Shown: positions 11,288 through 22,033 of the stretch, in pieces
Layout of the letters: every line of letters starts with the position of its first letter
How positions within the stretch are numbered: position 1 is the first letter of the stretch
Assembly (NCBI GenBank): GCA_019155185.1
Contig: CM032811.1
Span: 12,854,075 to 12,918,074 of the forward strand
Length of the DNA stretch: 64,000 bases
DNA from: Beaufortia kweichowensis
Taxonomy: Eukaryota > Chordata > Actinopteri > Cypriniformes > Gastromyzontidae
Direction of reading: 5' to 3'
Position numbers and translations under genes: made by a program
The notes under the pieces: generated by a model
What the model was told of the DNA's origin: nothing
Database searches by the model: none
The model's input: the letters and a program-made list of their open reading frames with translations, nothing else

Positions 11288-14200
11288 TCACCATCTAGTA
11301 TAAACTAATAGACAACAGTAAAGAAACAAACATTGACATAATTAGAGCATTTACAAATTAGTCTGTGACAGGCTAAAGTTTTTCTTAATTACTGTCTTAG
11401 GTAAATTCAAACCTTAAAGTTAAAAGATAGCAGTTGTATTTGTAGTTTATGGTAAGGACCACTTACTCAAAATCCTCCAGTGTATTATGTGGATCATCAA
11501 TGAAGGCTGAGAGCAGCTTTACTCCTGATGGTGTGAGATTATTCCCGAACAGATAGAGATGTCTCAGGTGTGACGGGTTTGATGTCAGAGCTGAAGCCAG
11601 AGCGGCACAACCTTCATCTGTCATACCACAATCCCACAGCCTGCAAAGACAACAACACACTTCTCTTAATCACTGGTTTACATCTTAACATGTATATAAT
11701 CAGCTGGCCAGCTTTGAATATCATTTCATAAGTAAATAAGATAATTAAGTGTCTAGGTGTCATGACGAGAGAGGTAATCTTACTTCAGTGACTCTAGTTT
11801 ACAGTGTAGATTCTCCAACGCATCACATAGCAACTTTACTCCTGAATCTCCAAGCTGATTATTATCCAGATAGAGTTCCTTCAGATCGGCTGAGTTTGAT
11901 TTCATAAGTGAAGCCAGAGATGCACAACCTTCATCAGTCACTCCACAATACATCAACCTGTAGAGAAAAACATATGCTTGTGTATTTAGTGTGGTTAACA
12001 ACATAGTGAGGATTAGGTCATGTCTGAGTCTCACTTTAGTTTCTGAAGTTTACACTGAAGATTGTCCAGTCCAGCAGACAGCAGCTTCACTCCTGAATCT
12101 CCTAGTTTATTTCCAGACAGATTCAGTTCTCTCAGGTGTGAAGGGTTTGATCTCAGTGTTGAAGCCAGAGCGGCACAACCTTCATTTGTGATGCTGCAAT
12201 ACATCAGTCTGCGGACAAACAACAAATTACTCTGAGCTTTTTATCAGGGGTCTTGGTCATTAGCGAATGGTAATTCCTTACTTTAATGATTGTAGTTTAC
12301 AGAGAGGACTCATCCATCCATAGCAGAGCCTTTTCAGTCCATCATCTCCAAGTTTATTCTCAGACAGATTCAGTTCTCTTAGGTGTGAAGGGTTTGATCT
12401 TAAAGCTGAAGCCAGTGCGGCACAACCTTCATTTGTGATACCACATCTAATCATACTGGAGAGGAAACAATGTATAAAATGCATAAACTTGGTGTCAACG
12501 TTTAAGCATAATTTACAATCTAAGTTACATGACTGTATACAATATGTTTACTTTACCATATGATCTCAAATTTGCAGGAAGGATTCTCAAGTGCTTCAGA
12601 GAGCACCATCATGCCTCTGTCTCCAAGATTATTTCTATTCAAATGAAGTTCTTTCAGATGGGACGGGTTACAATTTAAAGCTAAAGCCAGAGCAGGACAA
12701 CCTAAATCAGTGAAGCCACATTTCTGTAACCTGTCGAGTAAACGGTGACAAACATTTAAAGGTAAAATTACTGTCCAAAATTTCCCAATATGCTCAGTAT
12801 ATTAACTTGCAGTAGATTTTCCAACATCTTTTTGTAGAACTGTTGTTTTATTCTAACTACATTTCTATCTACTTCTATCCACAAAAATGCATGTAGATGA
12901 CTTGAATTGTTGTTTTTTACTTTAGTATTTCCAGTTTGCATTGTGGATTCTCCAGTCCAGTGGCGAGGAGATTTACTCCAGCATCCTGCAGATTATTCCA
13001 GCTCAGGTTGAGCTCTTTCAGACTGGTGGATTTTGATTTAAGAGCCGAGGCCAGAGCAGCACAGCTTTCACCTAAAACTTTACAGTTTGCAAGCCTGTAC
13101 AGAAACAAATGGTATGGAATCAAATTACGTACTGAAGATTTGTTTGTATGTAATTTGTATTATATTATAAGTTTAGGGTCACTTACTTCTTCTTCTGTAT
13201 TTATATATATATATATATATATATTTAAACTCACAAGAAGTCATCAATAGTTCAAATTCTATTCAAATGTATGATTTTCTGCAACGAATAGCACAACTGT
13301 TACTGAATTACGTTGTTTACTGTTTTTGTATTGAGTTCCTATTTATTCTTGGCTCTAGCTGCTTTTTCTTCATCATTTAGTCCAAATTTGGTCATCAATT
13401 TAAAAAACATTTTATTTAAAAAAAATTTAAGATCAAACTAATTGTTAAGATCAAAAAACACATTTCAGTCAAGTGACCCTAAACTTTTCAATAGATGTGC
13501 ATATTTTTACAAAATATGTATATGTGCATATATAGTCATATGTTCATTATATAAGTCTTGTACTCGGCTTTAAATGGCTAGTCCCACCTCAATATCTCCA
13601 ATCTACAGTGAGGACTCTCCAGACCGTAAAAGAGTTCTCTTGCTCCTTCATCATGAAGTCCATTTCCATTCAAGTTCAACTCTCTCAGACATGAGATCTT
13701 TGAGCTGAGAGCTGAAGCCAGAGCTGAACAGCATTTAGATGACAGGATACAATATTCCAGACTGTACACAAAACAAAAACTGTCATTAGTGTTTATGTTT
13801 ATACAATGGAAGTCAAAGGGGTCAATGTTGTTCGGTTATTAACGTTTTTTAAAATATTGTCTTTTGTTTTGCAGAAGAAAGAAAGTCTTACTGGTTTGGA
13901 ATGACCTGAGAATGAGTAAATTAACTTGGGGTGAGTTACAAAATTTCCCTTTTACTTGAGTGTCTGAAAAAAGTTTTACTCTTACGAAACAAACAGCAAA
14001 CAACCTAAAAATAGCAACAATGTCACTCTTTCACTTCCTATTGAGTGACACTTAAAATCAACCCTGCGAAATGTTAGTACTCACTGAACACTTGAAGATG
14101 CCTCGATCACAGGCAGCAGCCTCACAAGAACTTCATCAATATCACTGCACATTCTGGCATACTTGCTCATGTGAAACACATCCAGCTGTTCTGAGGTCAG

Positions 14201-16631
14201 CAGCACGAAGGCCACAGCCGACCACTGCGAGGCTGAAAGTTTAGTTCCTCTTATTGTCCCAGAAGTAAGAAAATGCTGAACTTCCTTGACGAGAGAATGG
14301 TCACCGAGTTCATTCAGACAGTGAAACAGGTTGATGGATTTCTCTGGAGATGGATTCTCCATGATCTTGTGTTTGATGTATTCGGTTGTTTTGTCTGTGC
14401 ATTGGATGATGTTTTCTGTTTGTGTCAGCAAGTGTCGTAAAAGAGCCCGATTGGACGCCAAAGAGAGGCCGAGAAGAAAACGGAGGAAAAGATCCAGATG
14501 TCCATTTTTACTGGCCAGGGCTTTATCAACAGCCATCACAAGCATGTCAGATAGATCTGAGGATGGTGTGGTGTTTTGATCAATCATGTTTGTATTCTTA
14601 TTGATGAAGGAGAGGTACACGTATAGCGCTGCTAGATGTTCCTGCATGGTCAGATGAACAAAGCAGTACACGTTCCTCAAACACAACCCAAATTCTTCTC
14701 TGAAGATCTGAGTGCATAATCCAGAGTACACGGATGCTTCTCTCTCATCAATGTCACACTCTCTCAGGTCTTCTTCATAGAAGATCAGATTGCCTTTTGT
14801 GAGCTGTTCAAAAGCCAGTTTCCCCAGTTTGAAGATCATCTCTTGATCATTCACTTTCTTCTCGTAGTCCTTCTGATGTTTAATATTTATCTGAATGATC
14901 AGGAAGTGTGTGTACATTTGTGTGAGAGTCTTGGGGATTTCTTCACTCTTTGCTTCACTCAACAATCTCTGGAGGACAGTGGCTGAAATCCAGCAGAACA
15001 CTGGGATGTGACACATGATGTACAGGCTCCTGGATGACTTCAGGTGTGAGATGATTCTGTTGGCCAGACTCTCATCACTGATTCTCTTTCTGAAGTATTC
15101 CTCCTTCTGTGGGTCACTGAATCCTCGTACCTCTGTGACTCGATCAACACACTCAGAGGGGATGAGATCAGCTGCTGCTGGTCTGGAGGTGATCCAGATG
15201 AGAGCAGAAGGAAGCAGATTCCCCTTGATCAGGTTTATCAACAGCACGTCCACTGAGACCGATTCATTTACGTCACACAACCTCACGCTGCTGCGGAAAT
15301 CCAGAGACAGACGACACTCATCCAAACCATCAAAGATAAATAACATTTTATACTCATCACTGAATATTTCCATTTCTTGTGTTTCTGGGAAGAAAATATG
15401 AAGAAGATCTTTAAGACTGAGTGTTTGGTCCTTCATCAGATTCAGCTCTCTGAAAGGCAGTGGAAATATGAGATGGATATCTTGATTCTCTTTCTCTTCA
15501 GCCCAATCCAGAATGAACTTCTGCACAGAGACTGTTTTTCCAATGCCAGCGATTCCTTTTGTCAGCACAGATCTGATGGGTTTGTGTTGTTCAGGTTTGA
15601 AGATATCACTGCAGTTTATTGGTCTTTCCACTGTTGATGTTCTCCTGGATGCTGCTTCAATCTGTCTGATCTCATGTTCATTACCGATCTCTCCGCCTCT
15701 ATCTTCTGTGATGTAAACTTTTGTGTAGATGTCATTTAGGAGTGTTGACTTTTCCTGTTTGGCTGTTCCCTCATGCAAACATTGAAACTTGGCTTTCATG
15801 TATGACTTGAATTTCTCAGATTCACAGCTGCTGAAACCACATTGTTTTATCAGTTATAATTATATCATCATCTTTATTATGCATTTTATTATAATGTATT
15901 TATTGCTAGAAGACAGTGGCTGTATAAAATTGTTAAAAGGATTGATTTAAACTTTACTTAAAAGTTAAATTCTGTAATCATCAAAATGACCAATGTAAAT
16001 TGATGGCTAAATGTTTATTTTTTGGTGAACTGTTCCTTTAAGTAACATGTACAAGTACAATACTCTTGCTAATAATCTGCTGACAAAAATCACACACCTT
16101 TGTTGTGTTACCATGTTTTTGCTTATCTCTGTGTCAGCTGACCGGCAACTCCTGATGAACTTGCTATTTACGAAGTCCAGTTTTCCACCATTAATGTTTG
16201 GAGTTTGTTCAATCGAAACATTACTCTTCATGGACACAATGCTGTGTATGACTGATACAGATGCTACTTGCTTACTATGAAGTAAAATACATGAATATTA
16301 GTTGAATGTTTTCCAACAGTCATTCATCACACATTTTATTGGAACAATGCTACAAGATTATGTTTGATCTCACCTGTGTTCAGGTGGCATTCCACCATCA
16401 AAGTACGGTGGACGATCAATAGAGCTATTGCTTTTCATGGACAAGTAGCTCGGTACTGGAGACACTGATCTTTATTTAACATAAAACACATTGCCATACT
16501 TATTCCCTGTCATTTTTTTTCACTTGTGTTGTGATTTTAAATGTATTGTCTTTAGTAACATACCTGGGTCTTGCAAAACAATCTTCATCTTTCATACATT
16601 CTGCTTCACCCATGGGTCTCTGGATACTCAT
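11288..16631 (-). CDS. NLRC3-like NLR gene A (FISNA-NACHT-LRR)
   Basis: Coding exons, 5' to 3': 16631-16564, 16469-16374, 16241-16098, 15830-14085 (FISNA plus NACHT), then seven LRR exons 13761-13588, 13094-12921, 12730-12557, 12455-12282, 12208-12035, 11957-11784 and 11640-11467. Every LRR exon is exactly 174 bases in phase 2. The N-terminal exons hold repeated SMKSN motifs typical of fish NLRC3-like proteins. FISNA starts near residue 105, Walker A (GIAGIGKT) is at about 195-202 and Walker B (LFIFDGLDE) at about 266-274. These are cytosolic ATP-binding sensors or regulators of innate immunity; the ligand is unknown. No B30.2 domain is seen. The end is uncertain: the last LRR exon runs to an in-frame stop at 11463, but a good GTAAGT donor after 11467 suggests a short terminal exon, possibly starting at 11294 with its stop at 11288. 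The product is about 1090 residues. Confidence 0.9.
13202..13224. repeat. (TA)n microsatellite
   Basis: A run of alternating TA lies in the intron between the first and second LRR exons of NLR gene A. Confidence 0.9.
13800..13960. repeat. Palindromic DNA element, partial copy
   Basis: It contains ATGGAAGTCAAAGGGGTCAA, GTTTTGCAGAAGAAAGAAAG and GGTTTGGAATGACCTGAGAA, phrases of the same family as the copy at 2.1 kb. It lies in the intron between the NACHT exon and the first LRR exon of NLR gene A. Confidence 0.65.
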
Positions 16632-16769
16632 TAAATTGCAATGTTACTGACAAAAAAATAAACATTGTATTTCAGGTTTCTACAATAGACCACTGTGTTG
16701 TTAGAATTAAATATGGAGGCGGGCTTTACAGACAAGAACGAATCAGGTAGCGGCATCCCCAGTGAATTT

Positions 16770-19700
16770 TTAAAGTGAAATTTTTTTTTCTGAAGATGGA
16801 TTTTTTGAAGATGAAAAAATATATATATATATATTTTGAAGAGACATTTTTTAAAGAGAACAAATTTTTTTCTTCTCCAATTTTTTTCTTTACCATGAAT
16901 GTTTTTTCTATGTTGCAGATCAGACCTTCCTTAGTTGATTTTTGGAAAAAAAAATTGAAAATGGAAAAATATTGAGGATGGGAAAACTTTCAAGAGGAAA
17001 AATGTTTTTTGAAGACAACAATTTTTTTCTATGTTGCAGTTCAGACCTTCCTTAGTTGATACCTAAATTAAATATGTTATATTCAGAAGAGGAACTAGTT
17101 TTTCATGTTTTGCCATGTTCTGAACATTTTTATTTTTTAAGAACTTATTAACCCTTACCCAAAAAATTTTTTAAGAAATGTTTTTTGAAGATGGAAACAT
17201 TTTCTTCAAGAGAAAAAAATGTTTTTGAAGAGAACAAATTTTTTCTTCACCATGAATTTTTTTTTTCATTTCGCAGTTCAGACCTTGCCTAGTTGATGCC
17301 TAAACTAAATCATTTTTATTCAAAGGAGGCACTGGTTTTTCATGTTTTGCCATGTTCCCTTCACAGGTCTGAAAAATGTTTTTTTTTTTTTAAATGTATT
17401 TAAAGAACACATTAACCCTACATTTTATGAGGATGGAAAAAAAATTTGAATTTGTCTTTTTTGAGGGGATTTTTTTTTTGTTTTACAGTAAAAACAATTC
17501 TGTGTAGTACTTTACAGGTCTGAATTTTTTTTTGAAGAACTCGTTAACGCTAAATTTTGAAGAAAAATTTGTTTGAAGAGAACAAATATTTTTCTTCACC
17601 ATTATTTTTTTTTTAAATTTATTGTTAAAGTTCAGACCTTCCTAGTTGATACCTAAATTAAATAGCCTTTATTCAGAAGAGGCATTTTAGTTTCATGTTC
17701 TTTTTCATGTTTTGCCATGTTCACTTTGAAGAACTCATTAACCCTAATTTTTTGTTTTTTTGAAGACATCAAAATGTCTTATTTACATACCTAAATTAAA
17801 TATGTTATATTCAGAAGAGGAACTAGTTTTTCATGTTTTGCCATGTTCTGAACATTTTTATTTTTTAAGAACTTATTAACCCTTACCCACATTTTTTTTA
17901 AGAAATGTTTTTGAGTGGAAAAAAAAATCAAAAAAATATTTTCAAGAGGAATTTTTTTTGAAGATGGAAACATTTTCTTCAAGAGAAAAAAATGTTTTTG
18001 AAGAGAACAAATTTTTTCTTCACCATGAATTTTTTTTCCATTTCGCAGTTCAGACCTTGCCTAGTTGATGCCTAAACTAAATCATTTTTATTCAAAAGAG
18101 GCACTGGTTTTTCATGTTTTGCCATGTTCCCTTCACAGGTCTGAAATTTTTTTTTTTTTTTAAATGTATTTAAAGAACACATTAACCCTACATTTTATGA
18201 GGATGGAAAAAAAATTTGAAGAGGATTTTTTTTGAAGAAAATCTTTTTTGAAAATGGGAAGAAAATTGAAGAGGGGAAATTTTTTTTGTTTTACAATAAA
18301 AACAATTCTGTGTAGTACTTTACAGGTCTGAATTTTTTTTGAAGAACTCGTAACGCTAAATTTTGAAGAAAAATTTGTTTGAAGAGAACAAATATTTTTC
18401 TTCACCATTATTTTTTTTTTAATTTATTGTTAAAGTTCAGACCTTCCTAGTTGATACCTAAATTAAATAGCCTTTATTCAGAAGAGGCATTTTAGTTTCA
18501 TGTTCTTTTTCATGTTTTGCCATGTTCACTTTTAAGAACTCATTAACCCTAATTTTTTTTTTGTAAGATTTTTTTTGAAAATGGAAATTTTTTGAAGACA
18601 TCAAAATGTTTTAAAAATATATTTTTTTAAAGGGAACAAATTTTTTTTTTCTGTGTTGCAGTTCACAATAATTTTTTCTCTGTGTTGCAGTTCATGTTTT
18701 GCCATGTTCTGAACATTTTTAGACCTTCCTTTTTTTTTTTTTAAGAAATTGATACCTTCAAGAGAAATTAAATATGTTATATTCAGAAGAGGAACTAGTT
18801 TTTGGAAAAAATTTGAATTTGTCTTTTTTGTTTTTTGCCATGTTCTCGTTAACGCTAAATTTTGAAGAAAAAATTTGAACATTTTTTCTTCACCATTTTA
18901 AGAACTTATTAACCCTTACCCACATTTTTTGTTCACTTTGAAGAAATGTTTTTGAGTGGAAAAAAATCAAAAAAAATATTTTCAAAGAGGAATGTTCTGA
19001 ACATTTTTTTTTTAAGAACTTATTAACCCTTACCCAAATTTTTTTTAAGAAGATGGAAAAAAAAAAATTTTCTTCAAGAGAAAAAATGTTTTTGAAGAGA
19101 ACAAATTTTTTCTTCACCATGAATTTTTTTCCATTTCACAGTTCAGACCTTGCCTAGTTGATGCCTAAACTAAATCATTTTTATTCAAAAGAGGCACTGG
19201 TTTTTCATGTTTTGCCATGTTCCCTTCACAGGTCTGAAATTTATTTATTTTTTTTTTAAATGTATTTAAAGAACACATTAACCCTACATTTTATGAGGAT
19301 GGAAAAAAAATTTGAAGAGGATTTTTTTTGAAGAAAATCTTTTTTGAAAATGGGAAGAAAATTGAAGAGGGGAAATTTTTTTTGTTTTACAATAAAAACA
19401 ATTCTGTGAAGTACTTTACAGGTCTGAATTTTTTTTTGAAGAACTCGTAACGCTAAATTTTGAAGAAAAATTTGTTTGAAGAGAACAAATATTTTTCTTC
19501 ACCATTATTTTTTTTTTAAATTTATTGTTAAAGTTCAGACCTTCCTAGTTGATACCTAAATTAAATAGCCTTTATTCAGAAGAGGCATTTTAGTTTCATG
19601 TTCTTTTTCATGTTTTGCCATGTTCACTTTTAAGAACTCATTAACCCTAATTTTTTTTTTGTAAGATTTTTTTTGAAAATGGAAATTTTTTGAAGACATC

Positions 19701-20990
19701 AAAATGTTTTAAAAATATATTTTTTTAAAGGGAACAAATTTTTTTCACAATAATTTTTTTTCTGTGTTGCAGTTCAGACCTTCCTTAGTTGATACCTAAA
19801 TTAAATAGTTAATGTTCCCTTCACAGGTTTGAACAAAAAAAAATTTTGAAGAATGGAAAAATTTAGGAAAAAAAAATTCATTTTGAAGATGGAAACATTT
19901 TTAAAGAGAAAACATGTTTTGAAGAAAATCGTAACCCTATTTTTTGACCCTATTTTTCATGCCATTTTTTCTGTGTTGCAGTTCAGACCTTCTCTAGTTG
20001 ATACCTAAATTAAACAGTTTTTATTCAGAAGAGACATTTCATGTTTTGCCATGTTCCCTTCACAGGTCTGAATTTTTTAACCGTTTTGAAGAAAATCTTT
20101 TTAAAGATGGGAAAAAAATGAAGAGGGGAAAAATTTTGGAGAGGACTTTTTTTTAAAAGAACTCATTAACCCTAACCCTAATTTTTTTAAAGAAATTTTT
20201 TGGAAGATGGAAAATTTTTTTTCAAGAGGAACATTTTTGAAGACAACAAAACGTGTTTGAAGAGAACAATTTTTTTCTTCACCATGATTTTTTTCTATGT
20301 TGCAGTTCAGACCTTCCCTATAGTTGATAACTAAATTAAATAGCTTTTATTCAGAAGAGGCACTGGTTTTTCATGTTTTGCTATCATAGGTCTGAAAAAA
20401 AGTTTTCTAAATTTAAAAAACATGTTAAGAACCCATTACCCCAAATTTTATGAGGATGGAAATTTTTTTGAGGAGGACAAATTGTTTTGAAGAAAATCTT
20501 TTTTGAAGATGGGGAAAAAACTGAAGACGAAAAACATTTTTTTCACAATGAAATTTTTTGTGTTGCAGTTCAGATAGTCAGATGAAATAGTTAAAGTTCC
20601 CTTCACAGGCCTGAATTTTTTTTTTAAAGAAAATGCTTTTTGTAAATGGGAAGAAAATTGAAGAGGGGAAAAAATCTTTTGTTTTACAATAATTTTTTTT
20701 CTGTGTTGTCCTTCACAGGTCTGAATTTGAAGAACTCATTAACCCTAACCCTAAATGTTTTAAAGAGATTTTTTTTGAAGATGGAAAAAATATTTTGAAG
20801 AGGACATTTTTTTAAGATGAAAAAAATTATTTCAAGAGGAAATTTTTGTAGACAACAAAACATTTATGAAGAGAAATTTGTTTGAAGAGAACACATTTTT
20901 TTCTTCACCATGATTTTTTTCTATGTTGAAGTTCAGACCTTGCCTAGTTGATGCCTTAGTTTCATGTTTTGCCCTGTTCCCTTCACAGGT
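16770..20990. repeat. AT-rich higher-order tandem repeat in intron 1 of NLR gene A
   Basis: About 4.2 kb is built from short GAAGATGGAAAA and TTTTTT blocks mixed with recurring anchors: GCAGTTCAGACCTTCC, CTAGTTGATACCTAAATTAA, TTCATGTTTTGCCATGTTC, CCCTTCACAGGTCTGAA and CATTAACCCTAA. The anchor CAGACCTTGCCTAGTTGATG recurs near 17278, 18051 and 19143, giving spacings of about 0.77 and 1.1 kb. This fits at least three large units laid over a smaller, older repeat. All frames inside are low-complexity Lys/Phe/Asn translations and are not genes. Confidence 0.85.
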
Positions 20991-21355
20991 CTGTGGAATA
21001 CCAACATACAGAGAAAACCAACACAAACGTTCACTTTCCTGACAGAAATAAAAATACATTTTTAACATCCTATCCATACCTTTCTCATACACTTTGAAAC
21101 ACGCCATTTGAATGAATAAGTGTAAACACATCAGACATCATGTCATTCTAGTGACAGACCACAATATGTGCATTGATGATAAACGAACATATCCGATTCC
21201 TACTACAACTATAACAATACAATAACCACGTGTGACGCGTTAGTCTATTACAAAAGATAAAACAGGCAAATTAAATAAAACAAACACGTATCAAGAAAAA
21301 ACGTGAAAAATATTTACAAGGAAAATACAGACAATGAAACTCAAACATGACTTAC

Positions 21356-21485
21356 TTCTTCAGCACTCGATTCCCAGTTTTAAATGTCCTAAACTCGACG
21401 ATTTGCGCACAAAGTCATTGAATCTCTAATCCAAAGCATCGTCATGAAAATACTCATGTCTTCCTGTCTTAACACTTTCGGTTTT
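21356..21485 (-). promoter_or_regulatory. Likely 5' untranslated exon and promoter of NLR gene A
   Basis: On the minus strand a consensus donor (GAA|GTAAGT) ends an exon at 21356, and the ATG exon of gene A has a good acceptor (TTTTTTTGTCAG) ending just above 16646. The two would be joined by a 4.7 kb intron that contains the repeat array. AAAACCGAAAGTG (minus strand, 21473-21485) has the IRF core AANNGAAA. The transcription start cannot be placed exactly. Confidence 0.45.
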
Positions 21486-21489
21486 GTTG

Positions 21490-22033
21490 CTGGAAAACGG
21501 AAGCGCTGCAGCATCAGACCGCAGATGGCGCTGTTTCCTCTTGTTAGCAAATCACATATTTGTTTACTGTACATGTCCTGTGATTTTACAGTAGTTTAAC
21601 AATTATTATTTCAGTGGAAAGTACAAAAACATTTTTGTATACAAGTAAACATACAATTTTTTACAATTCAAGAGGAACAATTGTGATCACTTCGTTCATT
21701 CAACAAATAAATGAAAGCCACTGCACTGAGATGACCAAACTGATACACTTTAACCAAACTACCAGGTTTTGATTTTTAAAAGACTTCATGGCATAATAAT
21801 CAATATGTAAACATCTGCAAAAACTACTATCATGAGTATTTTATATGATACAGACAATGCCTACACATCAACAATGGAAAAAAGTCATTATTGCGACAGT
21901 GAAAAATTGAAAACAGCTACATGTCAAGGTTCTTAAACGGAGAAGAATCAACTCGATAACAAACAGATAATTAATATCCGTTTCTGCATAGTTCTGAAGA
22001 TAAAGTAATCCCTGCTCCCCTTATTGTCTAAGA
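21490..22033. other. Short intergenic gap between NLR genes A and B
   Basis: AT-rich and with no coding sign. GCAGATGGCGCTG at 21523-21535 is a degenerate CTCF-like match beside the gene A promoter. The remainder is probably the 3' untranslated region of gene B. Confidence 0.5.

Noticed and set aside
11467..13588. Possibility that each LRR exon is a separate small gene
   Set aside because: Each is bounded by AG and GT sites, is exactly 174 bases in phase 2, and continues the frame of the NACHT exon upstream.
15015..15401. A 128-codon plus-strand open frame that is nearly identical at 25335-25721 and 39580-39966
   Set aside because: It is the antisense shadow of the NACHT exons. Its conservation simply follows the near-identity of the coding strand, and no start context, splice site or family supports it.
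16775..19120. Several Lys/Phe/Asn-rich open frames on both strands
   Set aside because: All fall inside the AT-rich repeat array and reflect poly-A/T composition.
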